DNA of 44,121 nucleotides from Comamonadaceae bacterium ALPHA2B (GCA_005503065.1 SCOE01000044.1:1-44121), one strand, 5' to 3'; positions 1 through 8,593 are shown, counted from the first letter of the stretch. Notes: generated by a model not told the origin, from the sequence alone. A program made the numbers and translations.

Positions 1-606
1 CCAGCAGGCGGCGATGCCCGCCCCGCCCTGCCAGAAGCCGGGGCGCCGCACGTAATCACCTGGCCGGCCGAGCGGCCGGGCCGGGGCGCCGTCGAAGCGG
101 ACGTCGACGCTCGCGCTCCCGGCCATGCCCACGGCCTGCCAGCCGATGTCGGTGACCGTCACGCCCGGGGCGTCCATCGCCACCGTGGCCAGGCACGGCT
201 CGCCATCTGCATTCCAACCGCTGACGACCGCGTGCGTCACCTGGGCCGCACCGGAGCACCAGGCCTTGGTACCCCGCAGTCGATAGCCGTCGCCCGCCGT
301 CTCGAAGATCAGGCGCGCATCCGGCGGCTCCGCGCACCAGGTCGCCCAGCGGCTGCCTGGCGGTGCCGGCGAGGCGCCCAACTCGGCGAGGATCGCCAGG
401 GCATCGGTGTGGCCCTCGAAGAGCTTGACGAGGGACAGATCGTGCGCGGCCACCTGGGCCAGGCGTTGCCAGCGTGCCAGCGTATGGCCGCTGCCCGGCC
501 GCGGCAGGCGGTCCAGTCCGGCCCCGACCAGATCGGCCAGCGACAGTGCGCGACCGACCGCGCCGCGCAGCGCCGCGACGGGGTCCGAAGAAATAGAGGA
601 AACCAT
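1..606 (-). CDS. acyl-CoA dehydrogenase family protein, N-terminal 202 codons (runs off the window edge)
   Basis: The minus-strand frame opens at an ATG (604-606) and stays open to base 1, giving 202 residues with no stop. The sequence has the acyl-CoA dehydrogenase middle-domain pattern: a helical N-terminal part, then a beta segment containing GDGYRLRGTKAWCSGA (the fold packing on the flavin) and DIGWQAVGMAGSASVDVRFD. It should be a cytosolic FAD flavoprotein acting on an acyl thioester or a related substrate; the substrate cannot be told and the C-terminal domain lies outside the window. No convincing Shine-Dalgarno precedes the ATG. Instead a small hairpin, GCACC-GAT-GGTGC (608-620), sits directly before it, and a minus-strand terminator lies about 100 bases upstream. 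The family call is firm, the exact function is not. Confidence 0.85.
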   Translation of the reverse strand, partial: MVSSISSDPVAALRGAVGRALSLADLVGAGLDRLPRPGSGHTLARWQRLAQVAAHDLSLVKLFEGHTDALAILAELGASPAPPGSRWATWCAEPPDARLIFETAGDGYRLRGTKAWCSGAAQVTHAVVSGWNADGEPCLATVAMDAPGVTVTDIGWQAVGMAGSASVDVRFDGAPARPLGRPGDYVRRPGFWQGGAGIAACW

Positions 607-697
607 TGCACCGATGGTGCGGTTCAAGGGCGCACCCGCCGGTCGGCCGGCAGGAGCCGCGCGTGTAGGCGCCCGCCCGCCGCCATGCGGGCCAGCC

Positions 698-726
698 AAA
701 AGAAAGGGCGCCCATCGCAGGCGCCC
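698..726 (-). terminator. rho-independent terminator on the minus strand, inside the leader of the acyl-CoA dehydrogenase gene
   Basis: A perfect 7-bp stem (GGGCGCC at 706-712, GGCGCCC at 720-726) with a 7-base loop is followed, in minus-strand reading, by TTTCTTTT. The plus-strand side has no T-run, so the signal points towards the acyl-CoA dehydrogenase start codon about 100 bases downstream. No minus-strand protein gene lies immediately upstream of it. It must therefore end a small RNA or attenuate the leader. Confidence 0.7.
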
Positions 727-867
727 TCTCACGGCTGTCGATCATCCCCGGCGCGCTGCCGTGCGGGCATCGGTTTGCTGGCTTCGTGGCGGGCATCCCC
801 TTCACGATGCACGGAATCCGCTGCCGCTCGTCGCATCGCTGGACCCCGGGACGTCTCTTCGACCGCA
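698..867 (-). ncRNA. candidate structured leader or small RNA of about 170 nt
   Basis: No protein gene fits this minus-strand stretch. Its two ends can pair: GTCGA and TCCCGG near 845-863 match CCGGGG and TCGAC near 737-751, enclosing about 90 nt that hold further hairpins (for example GCATC...GATGC near 793-810). The U-rich terminator above follows. A TTAGAT hexamer (minus strand, 879-874) could be a -10 box placing the start near 867, but no good -35 box is visible. I checked by eye for cobalamin, FMN, TPP and SAH riboswitch signatures and for 6S RNA and found no clear match. It could be an attenuating leader or an independent sRNA. Confidence 0.35.
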
Positions 868-892
868 ACGCCAATCTAAGGCTGCGCGGCGC

Positions 893-947
893 GCTGCATG
901 TAGGAAGTGCAGCATGGCAGGCGTCGCCCGGTGCGTACGACGCCTGC
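893..947. promoter_or_regulatory. two inverted repeats upstream of paiB, candidate operator
   Basis: A perfect 10-bp inverted repeat, GCAGGCGTCG (917-926) and CGACGCCTGC (938-947) with an 11-base spacer, lies about 70 bases before the PaiB-type start codon. A shorter one, GCTGCA (893-898) and TGCAGC (908-913), sits next to it. Both lie between the divergent paiB gene and the minus-strand leader. They could bind a regulator of either unit or form RNA hairpins. The rest of the gene-free stretch 607-1018 is covered by the leader, its terminator and these repeats. Confidence 0.4.
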
Positions 948-1018
948 ACGCCGGCTCGCCCGCGCTGCATGAAATCGCGCACACTGTCGGGCGTCGAACC
1001 ACCGGCTTCGCCCGCACG

Positions 1019-1651
1019 ATGTACATCCCTGCCCACTTCGCCGAGACACGCCCCGACGCCCTGGCGCGCATCATGCGCGAGCATCCGCTGGGCGTGCTGG
1101 TCCACCCGCACGACGGCCGCTTCGACGCCGACCACCTCCCCTTCGAGTACGAGCCGGGCGAAGGCCCGCACGGAACCCTGCACGCCCATGTCGCCCGCGC
1201 CAACCCGCTGTGGCAGCGCTGCCCGACCGGCACGCCGGTGATGGTCGTCTTCCGCGGCGCCGAGGCGTATGTCTCGCCGAGCTGGTACCCGAGCAAGCAC
1301 GAGACCCATCGCCTGGTGCCGACCTGGAACTACGAGGTGGTGCACGCCCACGGCACGCTCGTCATCGACGACGACGAGCGTTCGGTGCGGCGCATCGTGG
1401 CCCGGCTGACGCGGCGCCACGAGGCGCAGGAGCCGCGGCCCTGGAAGATGGGCGACTCGGCGCCCGAGTTCATCGACGAGCTGCTGCGGCAAATCGTGGC
1501 GATACGCGTCGAACTCACGGCCCTCGAGGGCAAGGTCAAGCTGAGCCAGAACCGCGAGGAGCGCGACCGGCTGGGCGCGGCCGACACGCTGGATGCACGC
1601 GGTGCCGGCGAGATGGCGCGCGCGATGCGGGAGGCGGGCACGAAGTCCTGA
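1019..1651 (+). CDS. PaiB-type FMN-binding negative transcriptional regulator
   Basis: This 210-residue protein has the length and sequence style of the PaiB family, a split-barrel flavin-binding fold. Recognisable stretches are the opening MYIPAHFAETRPDALARIM, then HPLGVLVHP, PVMVVFRGAEAYVSPSWYPSK (the conserved strand and binding loop) and VPTWNYEVVHAHG. The family was named for a Bacillus sporulation and protease repressor. Many proteobacterial members have no known target and may be enzymes or heme/flavin-utilisation proteins rather than DNA-binding repressors; no helix-turn-helix is visible here. The frame stays open far upstream, but the ATG at 1019 starts exactly where family similarity begins. 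The gene converges on the rhtA-like gene, 33 bases away. Confidence 0.85.
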   Translation: MYIPAHFAETRPDALARIMREHPLGVLVHPHDGRFDADHLPFEYEPGEGPHGTLHAHVARANPLWQRCPTGTPVMVVFRGAEAYVSPSWYPSKHETHRLVPTWNYEVVHAHGTLVIDDDERSVRRIVARLTRRHEAQEPRPWKMGDSAPEFIDELLRQIVAIRVELTALEGKVKLSQNREERDRLGAADTLDARGAGEMARAMREAGTKS

Positions 1652-1684
1652 GGCGCCGCCCGGCAGCTGACCAGCGGCCGACGC

Positions 1685-2578
1685 TCAGACCGCCACGCCC
1701 TGTGCCGCTGCAGGGCGCCGCCGCACGGTGACGGCGCAGCCCACCGAGGCCCCCATCACCAGCGCGATTGCCAGCCACTGGGTGACGCTCAGCCTTTCGC
1801 CCAGCAGCCCCAGCGCCAACAATGCGGCCACCGCCGGCTCCATGCTGATCATGATGCCGAAGGCCTCCCTGGGCATCCGCTTCAGGGCCACCATTTCCAG
1901 CGAGATGGGGATGGCGCTCGAGATGGCCGCCACGCACAGGCCCACAGCGAGCACGCCCGGCGCCAGCAGCGCGGCGCCTGCGTGCCACGCGCCTACCGGC
2001 AGCACCACGAGCGCCGCCACACTCAGGCCCAGCGCCACCGAGTGGCCGGCATGGAGATGGCCGAGCCGCTTGCCGAACACGATGTACAGGCCCCACAGGA
2101 CCGCAGCGGCCAGCGCCCAGAGCACCCCGAGCGGGTCGAGACGGCTGTCGCCGATCCCCAGCGGCAGCAGCAGGGCCAGGCCCGAGGCGGCGAGCGCCAC
2201 CCAGATGAAGTCGATCGCGCGGCGCGACGACAGCACGGCCACGGTCAACGGCCCCGCGAACTCGATCGCCACCGCCAGTCCGAAGGGGATGGTGCGCAGC
2301 GCCATGTAGAAGCTCAGGTTCATGAGCCCCAGCGTGGCGCCGTAGAGCACGATGGCGCGCCAGTCGCCAGGCCGCAGGGGCCGGCGCCAGGGCCTCCAGA
2401 TCAGCAAAAGCAGGAGCGCCGAGAAGCCGACGCGCAGCGCCGTCGTGCCCTGGGCACCGATGGCTGGAAACAGGGCGTGCTTGGCCCAGGAGGTGCCCAG
2501 GCCCAACGCGGTGACGGCGCCCAGCACCGCCAGGAAAGGGACGAAGGAGGCCGGCGTGCGGCCCGTGAAGGAAGGCAT
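1685..2578 (-). CDS. rhtA: EamA-family transporter, RhtA-like amino-acid exporter
   Basis: 297 residues with about ten hydrophobic segments form two EamA repeats. Similarity to E. coli RhtA, the threonine/homoserine exporter of the inner membrane, runs the full length: LVGAPGVTALR-like IGAQGTTALRVG near residue 40, AVAIEFAGPLTVAVLSSRRAID in the middle, and FGIMISMEPAVAALLALGLLGE in repeat two. A role in exporting homoserine, threonine or related analogues follows from the family; the actual substrate is not proven. Homoserine export would suit a neighbour of metY, which consumes O-acetylhomoserine, but it is transcribed as the last minus-strand gene, 33 bases after the molbindin, and the link is only positional. 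Confidence 0.8.
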   Translation of the reverse strand: MPSFTGRTPASFVPFLAVLGAVTALGLGTSWAKHALFPAIGAQGTTALRVGFSALLLLLIWRPWRRPLRPGDWRAIVLYGATLGLMNLSFYMALRTIPFGLAVAIEFAGPLTVAVLSSRRAIDFIWVALAASGLALLLPLGIGDSRLDPLGVLWALAAAVLWGLYIVFGKRLGHLHAGHSVALGLSVAALVVLPVGAWHAGAALLAPGVLAVGLCVAAISSAIPISLEMVALKRMPREAFGIMISMEPAVAALLALGLLGERLSVTQWLAIALVMGASVGCAVTVRRRPAAAQGVAV

Positions 2579-2611
2579 CGGGCGCAGTATCGCCCGCGCC
2601 CTCCCCGCGAC

Positions 2612-2827
2612 TTACAGCTTGGCGATCGACACCTCGGTCGACTTGACCAGCGCAACGACGTCGGAGCCGATCTTCAGCTGCAGCTCGTCCACCGAACGCG
2701 TGGTGATGACGGAGGTGACGATGCCCCAGGGCGTCTCGACGTCGACCTCGGAGACGACGTCGCCGCGGATGATCTCGCGGACCTTGCCCTTGAACTGGTT
2801 GCGCACGTTGATGGCCTGGATGCTCAT
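2612..2827 (-). CDS. molbindin-like TOBE-domain molybdate-binding protein
   Basis: 71 residues make one complete TOBE/Mop domain: the opening MSIQAINVRNQFKGKV, a central VDVETPWGIVTSVIT and the closing GSDVVALVKSTEVSIAKL. Small stand-alone Mop proteins assemble into cytosolic oligomers that bind molybdate (or tungstate) and buffer it. Length is normal for the family. The ATG is preceded on the minus strand by GGAAACC about seven bases away, an adequate ribosome site. A dispersed repeat copy (2853-2917) fills the space upstream, between it and metY, so it may be read from the sulfur operon or from a promoter in or near the repeat. Family assignment is secure. Confidence 0.9.
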   Translation of the reverse strand: MSIQAINVRNQFKGKVREIIRGDVVSEVDVETPWGIVTSVITTRSVDELQLKIGSDVVALVKSTEVSIAKL

Positions 2828-2852
2828 GATGGTTTCCTTGAAAACAAATAGG

Positions 2853-2917
2853 TTTGCTATGGATTCGATAGCTGCTTGCGCAGGCGGGACGGGCGCTGCG
2901 GCCCGATTTCTTTCAAA
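2853..2917 (+). repeat. dispersed two-hairpin intergenic repeat, copy A
   Basis: The unit starts TTTGCTAT and ends GATTTCTTTCAAA. It holds a first hairpin with arms GCTAT and ATAGC, and a GC-rich second hairpin (GCGC...GGGCGC). Three further copies are at 11333-11399, 21568-21631 and 33452-33518. It lies between metY and the molbindin gene. Confidence 0.75.
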
Positions 2918-2959
2918 TTCGGCGACATCGCGGCGGCGCCGGCAGCGCGTGCCGCGTGC

Positions 2960-4249
2960 TCATGTGGACGCCGCCTTCAACGCCCGGTCGAGGTCGGCGA
3001 CCAGGTCGTCGATGTGCTCGATGCCGACCGAGAGGCGCACCGTGTCTTCCGTGACGCCGGCCTTGGCGAGTTCTTCCGGCGAGAGCTGGCGGTGCGTGGT
3101 CGAGGCCGGATGCGTGGCCAGCGAACGCACGTCGCCGATGTTCACCAGCCGCGTGAAGAGCTTCAGCGCGTCGAGGAACTGCGCGCCCCCTGCCCGGCCG
3201 CTGCCGATGCCGAAGGTGAGCACGCCGCTGGCCCTGCCGCCCAGGTACTTCTGCGCCAGCGCATGGTCGGGGTGGTCCTCCAGCGCGGCGTAGTTGACCC
3301 ACTTCACGGCGGGGTGCTGCTGGAGGTGGCGCGCCACGGCCAGCGCGTTGGCGCTGATGCGGTCCACGCGCAGGGCCAGCGTCTCGATGCCCTGCAGGAT
3401 CTGGAAGGCATTGAAGGGCGAGATCGCCGCGCCGGTGTTGCGCAGCGGCACGACGCGCGCGCGGCCGATGTAGGCGGCCGGGCCCAGCGCCTCGGTATAG
3501 ACCACGCCGTGGTAGCTCACATCGGGTTCGTTCAGGCGCTTGAAGCGTTCCTTGTGCTGCGCCCAGGGGAACTTGCCCGAGTCCACGATGGCCCCGCCGA
3601 TGCTGGTGCCGTGGCCGCCGAGGTACTTGGTGAGCGAGTGCACCACGATGTCGGCGCCGTGCTCGATGGGCCGGCTGAGGTAGGGCGAGGGCACCGTGTT
3701 GTCGACGATCAGCGGCACGCCGTGCTTGTGCGCGATCGCCGCCACCGCGGCGATGTCGGTGATGTTGCCGGCCGGGTTGCCGAGCGACTCCACGAAGATG
3801 GCCTTGGTCTTCGCGTCGATCAGCGGCTCGAAGCTGGCCGGGTCGCGGTGGTCGGCAAAGCGCGTGGTGATGCCGAACTGCGGCAGCGTGTGGGCGAACA
3901 GGTTGTAGGTGCCACCGTAGAGCGCCGTGCTGCTGACGATGTTGTCGCCCGCCTCGGCGATGGTCTGGATGGCGTAGGTCACCGCCGCCTGGCCGGAGGC
4001 GAGCGCCAGCGCGGCGATGCCGCCTTCCAGCGCCGCGACGCGCTGTTCCAGCACGTCCTGCGTCGGGTTGTTGATGCGGGTGTAGATGTTGCCCGGCACC
4101 TTGAGGTCGAACAGGTCGGCGCCGTGCTGCGCCGAGTCGAAGGCGTAGGCCACCGTCTGGTAGATGGGCGGCGCCACGGCGCGCGTGGTCGGGTCGGGGC
4201 TGTAGCCGGCGTGCACCGACAGGGTCTCGAATTTCCAGTCCTTGGACAT
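2960..4249 (-). CDS. metY: O-acetylhomoserine aminocarboxypropyltransferase (homocysteine synthase)
   Basis: 429 residues of the Cys/Met-metabolism PLP enzyme family. It opens [20 protein letters not shown] and carries the substrate/phosphate loops YTRINNPT (57-63) and SGQAAVTYA near 85-93, the cofactor aspartate in [10 protein letters not shown] (182-191) and the Schiff-base lysine K208 in [12 protein letters not shown]. It makes homocysteine from O-acetylhomoserine and sulfide in the cytosol. The frame continues 65 codons upstream, but those lie over ssuB and lack family similarity; the ATG at 4249 has AAGGAA before it. It sits 31 bases after ssuB, at the end of the sulfonate operon. That gives an assimilation route for sulfide from sulfonates. 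MetY rather than MetZ is favoured by length and the N-terminal motif. Confidence 0.93.
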   Translation of the reverse strand: MSKDWKFETLSVHAGYSPDPTTRAVAPPIYQTVAYAFDSAQHGADLFDLKVPGNIYTRINNPTQDVLEQRVAALEGGIAALALASGQAAVTYAIQTIAEAGDNIVSSTALYGGTYNLFAHTLPQFGITTRFADHRDPASFEPLIDAKTKAIFVESLGNPAGNITDIAAVAAIAHKHGVPLIVDNTVPSPYLSRPIEHGADIVVHSLTKYLGGHGTSIGGAIVDSGKFPWAQHKERFKRLNEPDVSYHGVVYTEALGPAAYIGRARVVPLRNTGAAISPFNAFQILQGIETLALRVDRISANALAVARHLQQHPAVKWVNYAALEDHPDHALAQKYLGGRASGVLTFGIGSGRAGGAQFLDALKLFTRLVNIGDVRSLATHPASTTHRQLSPEELAKAGVTEDTVRLSVGIEHIDDLVADLDRALKAAST

Positions 4250-4280
4250 GCGGCTTCCTTTCAGGGGTTGGGCAAGACGC

Positions 4281-5129
4281 TCACACGGCCCAGCGCAGCG
4301 TGTGCGCGGGCGAGTCGGGCCAGTGCGCATCGTTGGCGGGTTCGGCCTCGTCGGCCGCAGGTTTCTGCAGCACCCGGTCGAGGATGCGTTTCTCGATGGC
4401 TGCGAAAGCCGCGTCGCCCTGCGAGCGCGGGCGGGCGAGCGCAATGCGCTCGTCCAGCGCGATGCGGCCGTCCTCGATCAGGATCACGCGGTCGGCCAGG
4501 GCCACGGCTTCCTGCACGTCGTGCGTGACCAGCAGCGCGGTGAAGCGGTGTTGCTGCCACAGCCCCTCGATCAGGCGGTGCATCTCGATGCGGGTGAGCG
4601 CATCCAGCGCGCCCAGCGGCTCGTCGAGCAGCAGCAGCCGCGGGTGGTGCACCAGTGCGCGGGCCAGGGCCACGCGTTGGCGCTGGCCACCCGACAGGCG
4701 CGCCGGCCATTCGTTCTCGCGGTCGGCCAGCCCGACCTGCGCCAGCACCTCGCGCCCGCGCGCCCTCGCCTCGGGCGGCAGGCCCAGCGTGACGTTGTCC
4801 AGCACGCGCTTCCAGGGCAGCAGGCGCGCCTCCTGGAACATGATGCGCGTGTCGTCGTGCAGGCCGTTGACCGGCTTGCCGTCGGTGACGAGCTGGCCGC
4901 CGCTGGCGGCCTCCAGCCCGGCGATCAGGCGCAGCAGCGTGCTCTTGCCGCAGCCGCTGCGGCCGACGATGGCGATGAACTCGCCCGGCGCGATGGCCAG
5001 CTGCGTGTCGCGCAGCACCTCGCGCTCGCCGTAGCGTTTGACCAAGTGGCGGGCCTCCAGCTTCACGCCGCCGGGCTGCGGCAGCCCGGTCGGACCGGAC
5101 CGGAGGGGGGAATCGATGACAGCGCTCAT
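4281..5129 (-). CDS. ssuB: aliphatic sulfonate ABC transporter ATP-binding subunit
   Basis: 282 residues from the chosen start. Walker A is GRSGCGKST (56-64), the Q-loop is [13 protein letters not shown] (97-109), the signature is LSGGQRQR (145-152) and Walker B is LLLLDEP (165-171), followed by the H-loop [10 protein letters not shown]. The Q-loop context is typical of SsuB/TauB-type importers. It powers the SsuC permease at the inner membrane. I chose the ATG at 5129 because CGGAG precedes it and the ABC fold starts soon after. An in-frame ATG at 5219, five bases from the preceding stop, would add 30 residues but has no ribosome site. It follows the third SsuA-type receptor and precedes metY. 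Confidence 0.9.
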   Translation of the reverse strand: MSAVIDSPLRSGPTGLPQPGGVKLEARHLVKRYGEREVLRDTQLAIAPGEFIAIVGRSGCGKSTLLRLIAGLEAASGGQLVTDGKPVNGLHDDTRIMFQEARLLPWKRVLDNVTLGLPPEARARGREVLAQVGLADRENEWPARLSGGQRQRVALARALVHHPRLLLLDEPLGALDALTRIEMHRLIEGLWQQHRFTALLVTHDVQEAVALADRVILIEDGRIALDERIALARPRSQGDAAFAAIEKRILDRVLQKPAADEAEPANDAHWPDSPAHTLRWAV

Positions 5130-5224
5130 GGCGTGCGGGCTCCGTGCGGCCTCCCATTCCCAGGCCGAGCACTCGGTGAGGAGCGACAGGGCACGCAGGT
5201 GGCGGGTGGCGGGTTTCATGGCGA

Positions 5225-6190
5225 TCAGGCCGATGGCTTGAACAGGTCGATGTCGAGCGCGTCCACCTTCCTGGGCAGCAGCTTCTCGGCGAAGAAGGCG
5301 TCGGCGATGCGCTGCTGTTCGCCGATCACCTCGCGGGTGGCGGGACGCACGGCGTAGCTGCGGCGCGCGTTGGCCTGCTCGACGATGGCGGCATCCAGGC
5401 CCCAGAAGGGCGCGAGCAGCGCGGCCGCGTCACGCGGGTTCTGCTTGACCCAGCGGCCGGTCTTCTCGAGCTCGGCGTACAGCACGCCCAGCACCTGCGG
5501 CTGCTGGCGCGCGAAACGGGTGCTGGCGAGGTAGTAGCGCTGGTAGGACGCGAGCCCGGTGCCGTCGGCCAGCACGCGGGCGCCCGACTGGCGCTCGGCC
5601 GCCGACAGGAAGGGGTCCCACACCACCCAGGCGTCGATGGCCCCGCGCTCGAAGGCGGCCCGGCCGTCGGCCGGCGTGAGGTAGGCCGGCTCGATGTCCT
5701 TGAAGGACAGTCCGGCCTTCTCCAGCGCGGCCAGCAGCAGGTAGTGCACGCCGGCCGCCTTGGCGAAACCCACCTTGCGGCCCTTCAGGTCGGCCAGGGT
5801 CGTCAGCGGCGAGTCGGCCTTGACCAGGATGGCCTGCGCCGTGGGCGACGGCGCCTCCTGCGCGACGAAGGTGAGCTTGGCGCCCGCGGCTTGTGCGAAC
5901 ACCGGCACCGTGTCGGCCACGTCGGCGCTGACGTCCACGTTGTCGAGGTTGAGTGCCTCCAGCAGCGGCAGGCCGCTGGTGAATTCGTGCCAGCTCGGCT
6001 TGACGCCCAGCGGCGCGAACTGCTTCTCGAGCGTGCCCTGGATCTTGAGCACGGCGATCAGCGTCGAGGACTTCTGGTAGCCGATGCGCACCGTCTGCGC
6101 GGCGGTGCCCTGCGCCCAGGCGGCTCCCGCGGCCAGCGCGGCGGCCATGCCGAGCGCCTCGCGGCGGGTGGGACGAAGGATGTTCTTCAT
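5225..6190 (-). CDS. SsuA-like sulfonate ABC transporter substrate-binding protein (copy 1)
   Basis: 321 residues with an export signal containing RR ([20 protein letters not shown]), so Tat or Sec targeting to the periplasm. The mature part has the NMT1/SsuA pattern: [72 protein letters not shown] and [14 protein letters not shown]. It lies between ssuC and ssuB, 10 bases after ssuC. It is clearly paralogous to the two upstream receptors but differs at positions they share. For example, copies 2 and 3 have VGEAPPIFAQAAGA where this one has [14 protein letters not shown], and they have NKGSNVH where this one has AKAAGVH. A different ligand preference is an inference from that. Confidence 0.88.
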   Translation of the reverse strand: MKNILRPTRREALGMAAALAAGAAWAQGTAAQTVRIGYQKSSTLIAVLKIQGTLEKQFAPLGVKPSWHEFTSGLPLLEALNLDNVDVSADVADTVPVFAQAAGAKLTFVAQEAPSPTAQAILVKADSPLTTLADLKGRKVGFAKAAGVHYLLLAALEKAGLSFKDIEPAYLTPADGRAAFERGAIDAWVVWDPFLSAAERQSGARVLADGTGLASYQRYYLASTRFARQQPQVLGVLYAELEKTGRWVKQNPRDAAALLAPFWGLDAAIVEQANARRSYAVRPATREVIGEQQRIADAFFAEKLLPRKVDALDIDLFKPSA

Positions 6191-6200
6191 GGTGATGTCC

Positions 6201-7031
6201 TCACTTCGCCTGGTAGCCCGGATGCCAGCGCAGCCACCAGTGCTCGAGGGCGCGTGCGAACACGTCGGCCAGCTTGCCCAGCAGCGCGTAGAGGAGGATG
6301 CCGACCAGCACCACGTCGGTCTGCAGGAACTCGCGGGCGTTCATCGTCAGGTAGCCGATGCCGGCCTGCGCCGAGATGGTCTCGGCCACGATCAGGATCA
6401 CCCACATCAGCCCGAGCGAGAAGCGCAGGCCCACCAGGATGGAAGACAGCGCGCCGGGCAGGATCACGTCGCGGTACAGCTGCCAGCGCGTGAGGCCGTA
6501 GGTGCGGCCCATCTCGATGAGCTGCGGGTCGACGTTGCGGATGCCGTGGAAGGTGTTGAGGTAGATCGGGAAGAACACCGACACGCTGATGAGGAACAGC
6601 TTGGCCGTCTCGTCGATGCCGAACCACAGGATCACCAGCGGGATGAGCGCCAGCGCCGGGATGTTGCGCACCATCTGGATGGTGGAATCGAGCAGCGTCT
6701 CGAAGAACTTGACCGAGCCGGTGAGCAGCCCCAGCGCCAGGCCGGCGCCGCCGCCGATGGCCAGGCCCAGCAGTGCACGTCCGGCGCTCACCTTGACGTG
6801 CGTCCACAGCTCGCCCGACACGGTGAGCGACCACGCGGCCTTGACCACGTCGATGGGCGCCGGGAGCACGCGGGTGGAGAGCCAGCCGAGCGACGAGGCG
6901 ATCTGCCAGGCGACGATGAGGCCGATGGGCACGAGCCAGGGCACGAGGCGGTGGGCGACCTGAGCTGCGAAGGCCTTGGCGCCGCCGAGCGAAGGTGTGC
7001 TCAGGGGCACGGGTTGGACTTGTTCGGTCAT
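6201..7031 (-). CDS. ssuC: aliphatic sulfonate ABC transporter permease
   Basis: 276 residues with about six membrane spans. The permease EAA loop, EMGRTYGLTRWQLYRDVILP (about 176-195), contacts the ATPase. The N-terminal span VPWLVPIGLIVAWQIASSLGW and VLPAPIDVVKAAW fit SsuC. It should form the inner-membrane channel with SsuB. It is the only permease in the cluster, so it probably serves all three receptors. A dispersed inverted repeat (7062-7146) separates it from ssuD. It opens with ATG at 7031. Confidence 0.9.
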   Translation of the reverse strand: MTEQVQPVPLSTPSLGGAKAFAAQVAHRLVPWLVPIGLIVAWQIASSLGWLSTRVLPAPIDVVKAAWSLTVSGELWTHVKVSAGRALLGLAIGGGAGLALGLLTGSVKFFETLLDSTIQMVRNIPALALIPLVILWFGIDETAKLFLISVSVFFPIYLNTFHGIRNVDPQLIEMGRTYGLTRWQLYRDVILPGALSSILVGLRFSLGLMWVILIVAETISAQAGIGYLTMNAREFLQTDVVLVGILLYALLGKLADVFARALEHWWLRWHPGYQAK

Positions 7032-7061
7032 GTGGAACGAGATGGAGGTCAGGACAGAAGA

Positions 7062-7146
7062 CCGTTCGGGCTGAGCTTGGCCTGCCCTGAGCTGGTCGAA
7101 GGGTCGAAGCCGGGGTGCAGCGCTTCGACAAGCTCAGCGCGAACGG
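7062..7146. repeat. dispersed inverted repeat between ssuD and ssuC
   Basis: Two 18-base arms match with one mismatch: CCGTTCGGGCTGAGCTTG (7062-7079) and CAAGCTCAGCGCGAACGG (7129-7146). Between them are further partial copies (GAGCTGGTCGAAGGGTCGAAG, TTCGACA). The TTCGACAAGCTCAGC type of element is a common REP-like repeat in proteobacteria. It lies within the ssu operon, where the transcript would fold into a stable stem that could set the ssuD to ssuC expression ratio. Confidence 0.75.
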
Positions 7147-7170
7147 CGGCGTGTGGCCACGGGTGCTTCA

Positions 7171-8349
7171 TCAACTTTGCGCGCGCAGGCGCGACGGTGC
7201 GTCGACGTTGGCGACGACCTCGCCGAAGGGGCCGGTGAGCGCGCCGCCGACCGTTCCACCCAGGCGCTGCTGCACGCGCCGCGGCAGCAGCGGGAACACC
7301 AGCTCGGCGAAGCGGTAGGCCTCCTCCAGGTGCGGGTAGCCCGAGAGGATGAAGGCATCGATGCCCAGGGCTGCGTATTCCTCGATGCGGGCCGCGACCT
7401 GCTCGGGGCTGCCGACCAGCGCCGTGCCGGCGCCGCCGCGCACCAAGCCCACGCCGGCCCACAGGTTCGGGCTGATCTCCAGCGCCTCCCGGCTGCGGTT
7501 GGCGCCACCTCGGTGCAGCGCGGCCATGCGGCGCTGCCCCTCCGAATCCATGTTGGCAAAGGCCGCCTGCGCGCGAATCACCGTGGCGTCGTCGACGCGG
7601 CTGATGAGCGAGTCGGCGGCCTGCCAGGCCTCCTGCTCGGTCTCGCGCACGATCACGTGCAGCCGGATGCCGACTTCCACGCGGCGACCCTTGCCCTGCG
7701 CCCTCGCCCGCACGTCGGCGATCTTCTTGGCCACCTCGTCGGGCGTCTCGCCCCAGGTCAGGTAGCGCTCGACCTGCTCGGCCGCGAGGTCGTGCGCGGC
7801 CTCGGACGAGCCGCCGAACCACACCGGCGGGTGCGGCTTCTGCACCGGCGGGAAGAGCAGCTTCGCGCCCTTGACCTGCAGGTGCCGGCCGTCGTAGTCG
7901 AAGGTCTGGCCTTCGTGGCTGCGCGCGATGATCTCGCGCCAGATGCGGATGAATTCGGCGGACTGCTCGTAGCGCGCCGCGTGGTCGAGGAACACGCCGT
8001 CGCCTTCCAGTTCCGCGCGGTCGCCGCCGGTGACGAGGTTGACCAGCAGCCGCCCGCCCGACAGCCGGTCGAAGGTCGCGGCCATGCGTGCGGCCAGCGC
8101 CGGCTGGTGCAGGCCGGGCCGCACCGCGACCAGGAACTTCAGCCGCTTGGTCGCACCGATCAGGCTGGACGCGACCACCCACGGGTCTTCGCAGGAGCGG
8201 CCGGTGGGGATCAGCACGCCTTCGTAGCCGAGGGTGTCGGCCGCGCCCGCCACCTGCTGCAGGTAGGCCAGGTCGACCGGGCGCGCGCCCTCGGTGCTGC
8301 CGAGGTAGCGGCTGTCGCCGTGGGTGGGAAGAAACCAGAAGATCTGCAT
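7171..8349 (-). CDS. ssuD: FMNH2-dependent alkanesulfonate monooxygenase
   Basis: 392 residues of the bacterial luciferase-like family, matching SsuD over its full length: [16 protein letters not shown] at the start, TGRSCEDPW with C53 (equivalent to Cys54 of E. coli), [10 protein letters not shown] with R229 and H231 (active-site Arg/His region) and [17 protein letters not shown]. It splits alkanesulfonates to aldehyde and sulfite using reduced FMN supplied by SsuE and O2, in the cytosol. The ATG at 8349 has AAGGA about a dozen bases upstream and lies 19 bases after the small ORF. The frame is open further upstream, overlapping that ORF, but family similarity begins at 8349. Confidence 0.94.
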   Translation of the reverse strand: MQIFWFLPTHGDSRYLGSTEGARPVDLAYLQQVAGAADTLGYEGVLIPTGRSCEDPWVVASSLIGATKRLKFLVAVRPGLHQPALAARMAATFDRLSGGRLLVNLVTGGDRAELEGDGVFLDHAARYEQSAEFIRIWREIIARSHEGQTFDYDGRHLQVKGAKLLFPPVQKPHPPVWFGGSSEAAHDLAAEQVERYLTWGETPDEVAKKIADVRARAQGKGRRVEVGIRLHVIVRETEQEAWQAADSLISRVDDATVIRAQAAFANMDSEGQRRMAALHRGGANRSREALEISPNLWAGVGLVRGGAGTALVGSPEQVAARIEEYAALGIDAFILSGYPHLEEAYRFAELVFPLLPRRVQQRLGGTVGGALTGPFGEVVANVDAPSRLRAQS

Positions 8350-8368
8350 GGGGAAAAGTCCTTTGCGC

Positions 8369-8581
8369 TTACCAGGAATGCGCCAGAAAACGCGCGGGGG
8401 ATGCGACGACGCCCGCCGCGCCGAGCCGGCGCAGCGCTCGCACCGGCACATGGCCGTGCGGTGCGCGCCGGGCCACGGCATGGGCCGAGGGCAGCTTGAT
8501 GCCCCACGCCACCACGGTGACACCCAGCACGCGCAGCGCCTGCTGCGCGGGGGAGGAAGGAGCGACGAGACGGGAACTCAT
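8369..8581 (-). CDS. small hypothetical protein inside the ssu operon
   Basis: 70 codons start at an ATG 12 bases after the upstream receptor gene and stop 19 bases before ssuD, so it fits neatly between two operon genes. The protein is basic with one modest hydrophobic stretch ([16 protein letters not shown], about 15-30) and many Arg/His residues. I do not recognise a family. The gapless placement and absence of another explanation for 244 bases favour a real gene. Against it, the second half is Arg/Ala-rich, as many out-of-frame translations of GC-rich DNA are. A decayed gene is also possible. Confidence 0.4.
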   Translation of the reverse strand: MSSRLVAPSSPAQQALRVLGVTVVAWGIKLPSAHAVARRAPHGHVPVRALRRLGAAGVVASPARFLAHSW

Positions 8582-8593
8582 GCCGCGAATTCC

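Noticed and set aside
698-867. Assigning the structured leader to 6S RNA or a cobalamin riboswitch
   Set aside because: A GCCAGCAAACC stretch and the closed-stem shape were suggestive, but the diagnostic conserved boxes are missing. The region is left as an unassigned structured RNA.
2876-4528. A long plus-strand frame opposite metY and the end of ssuB
   Set aside because: It has no family motifs and lies over conserved metY and ssuB on the other strand.
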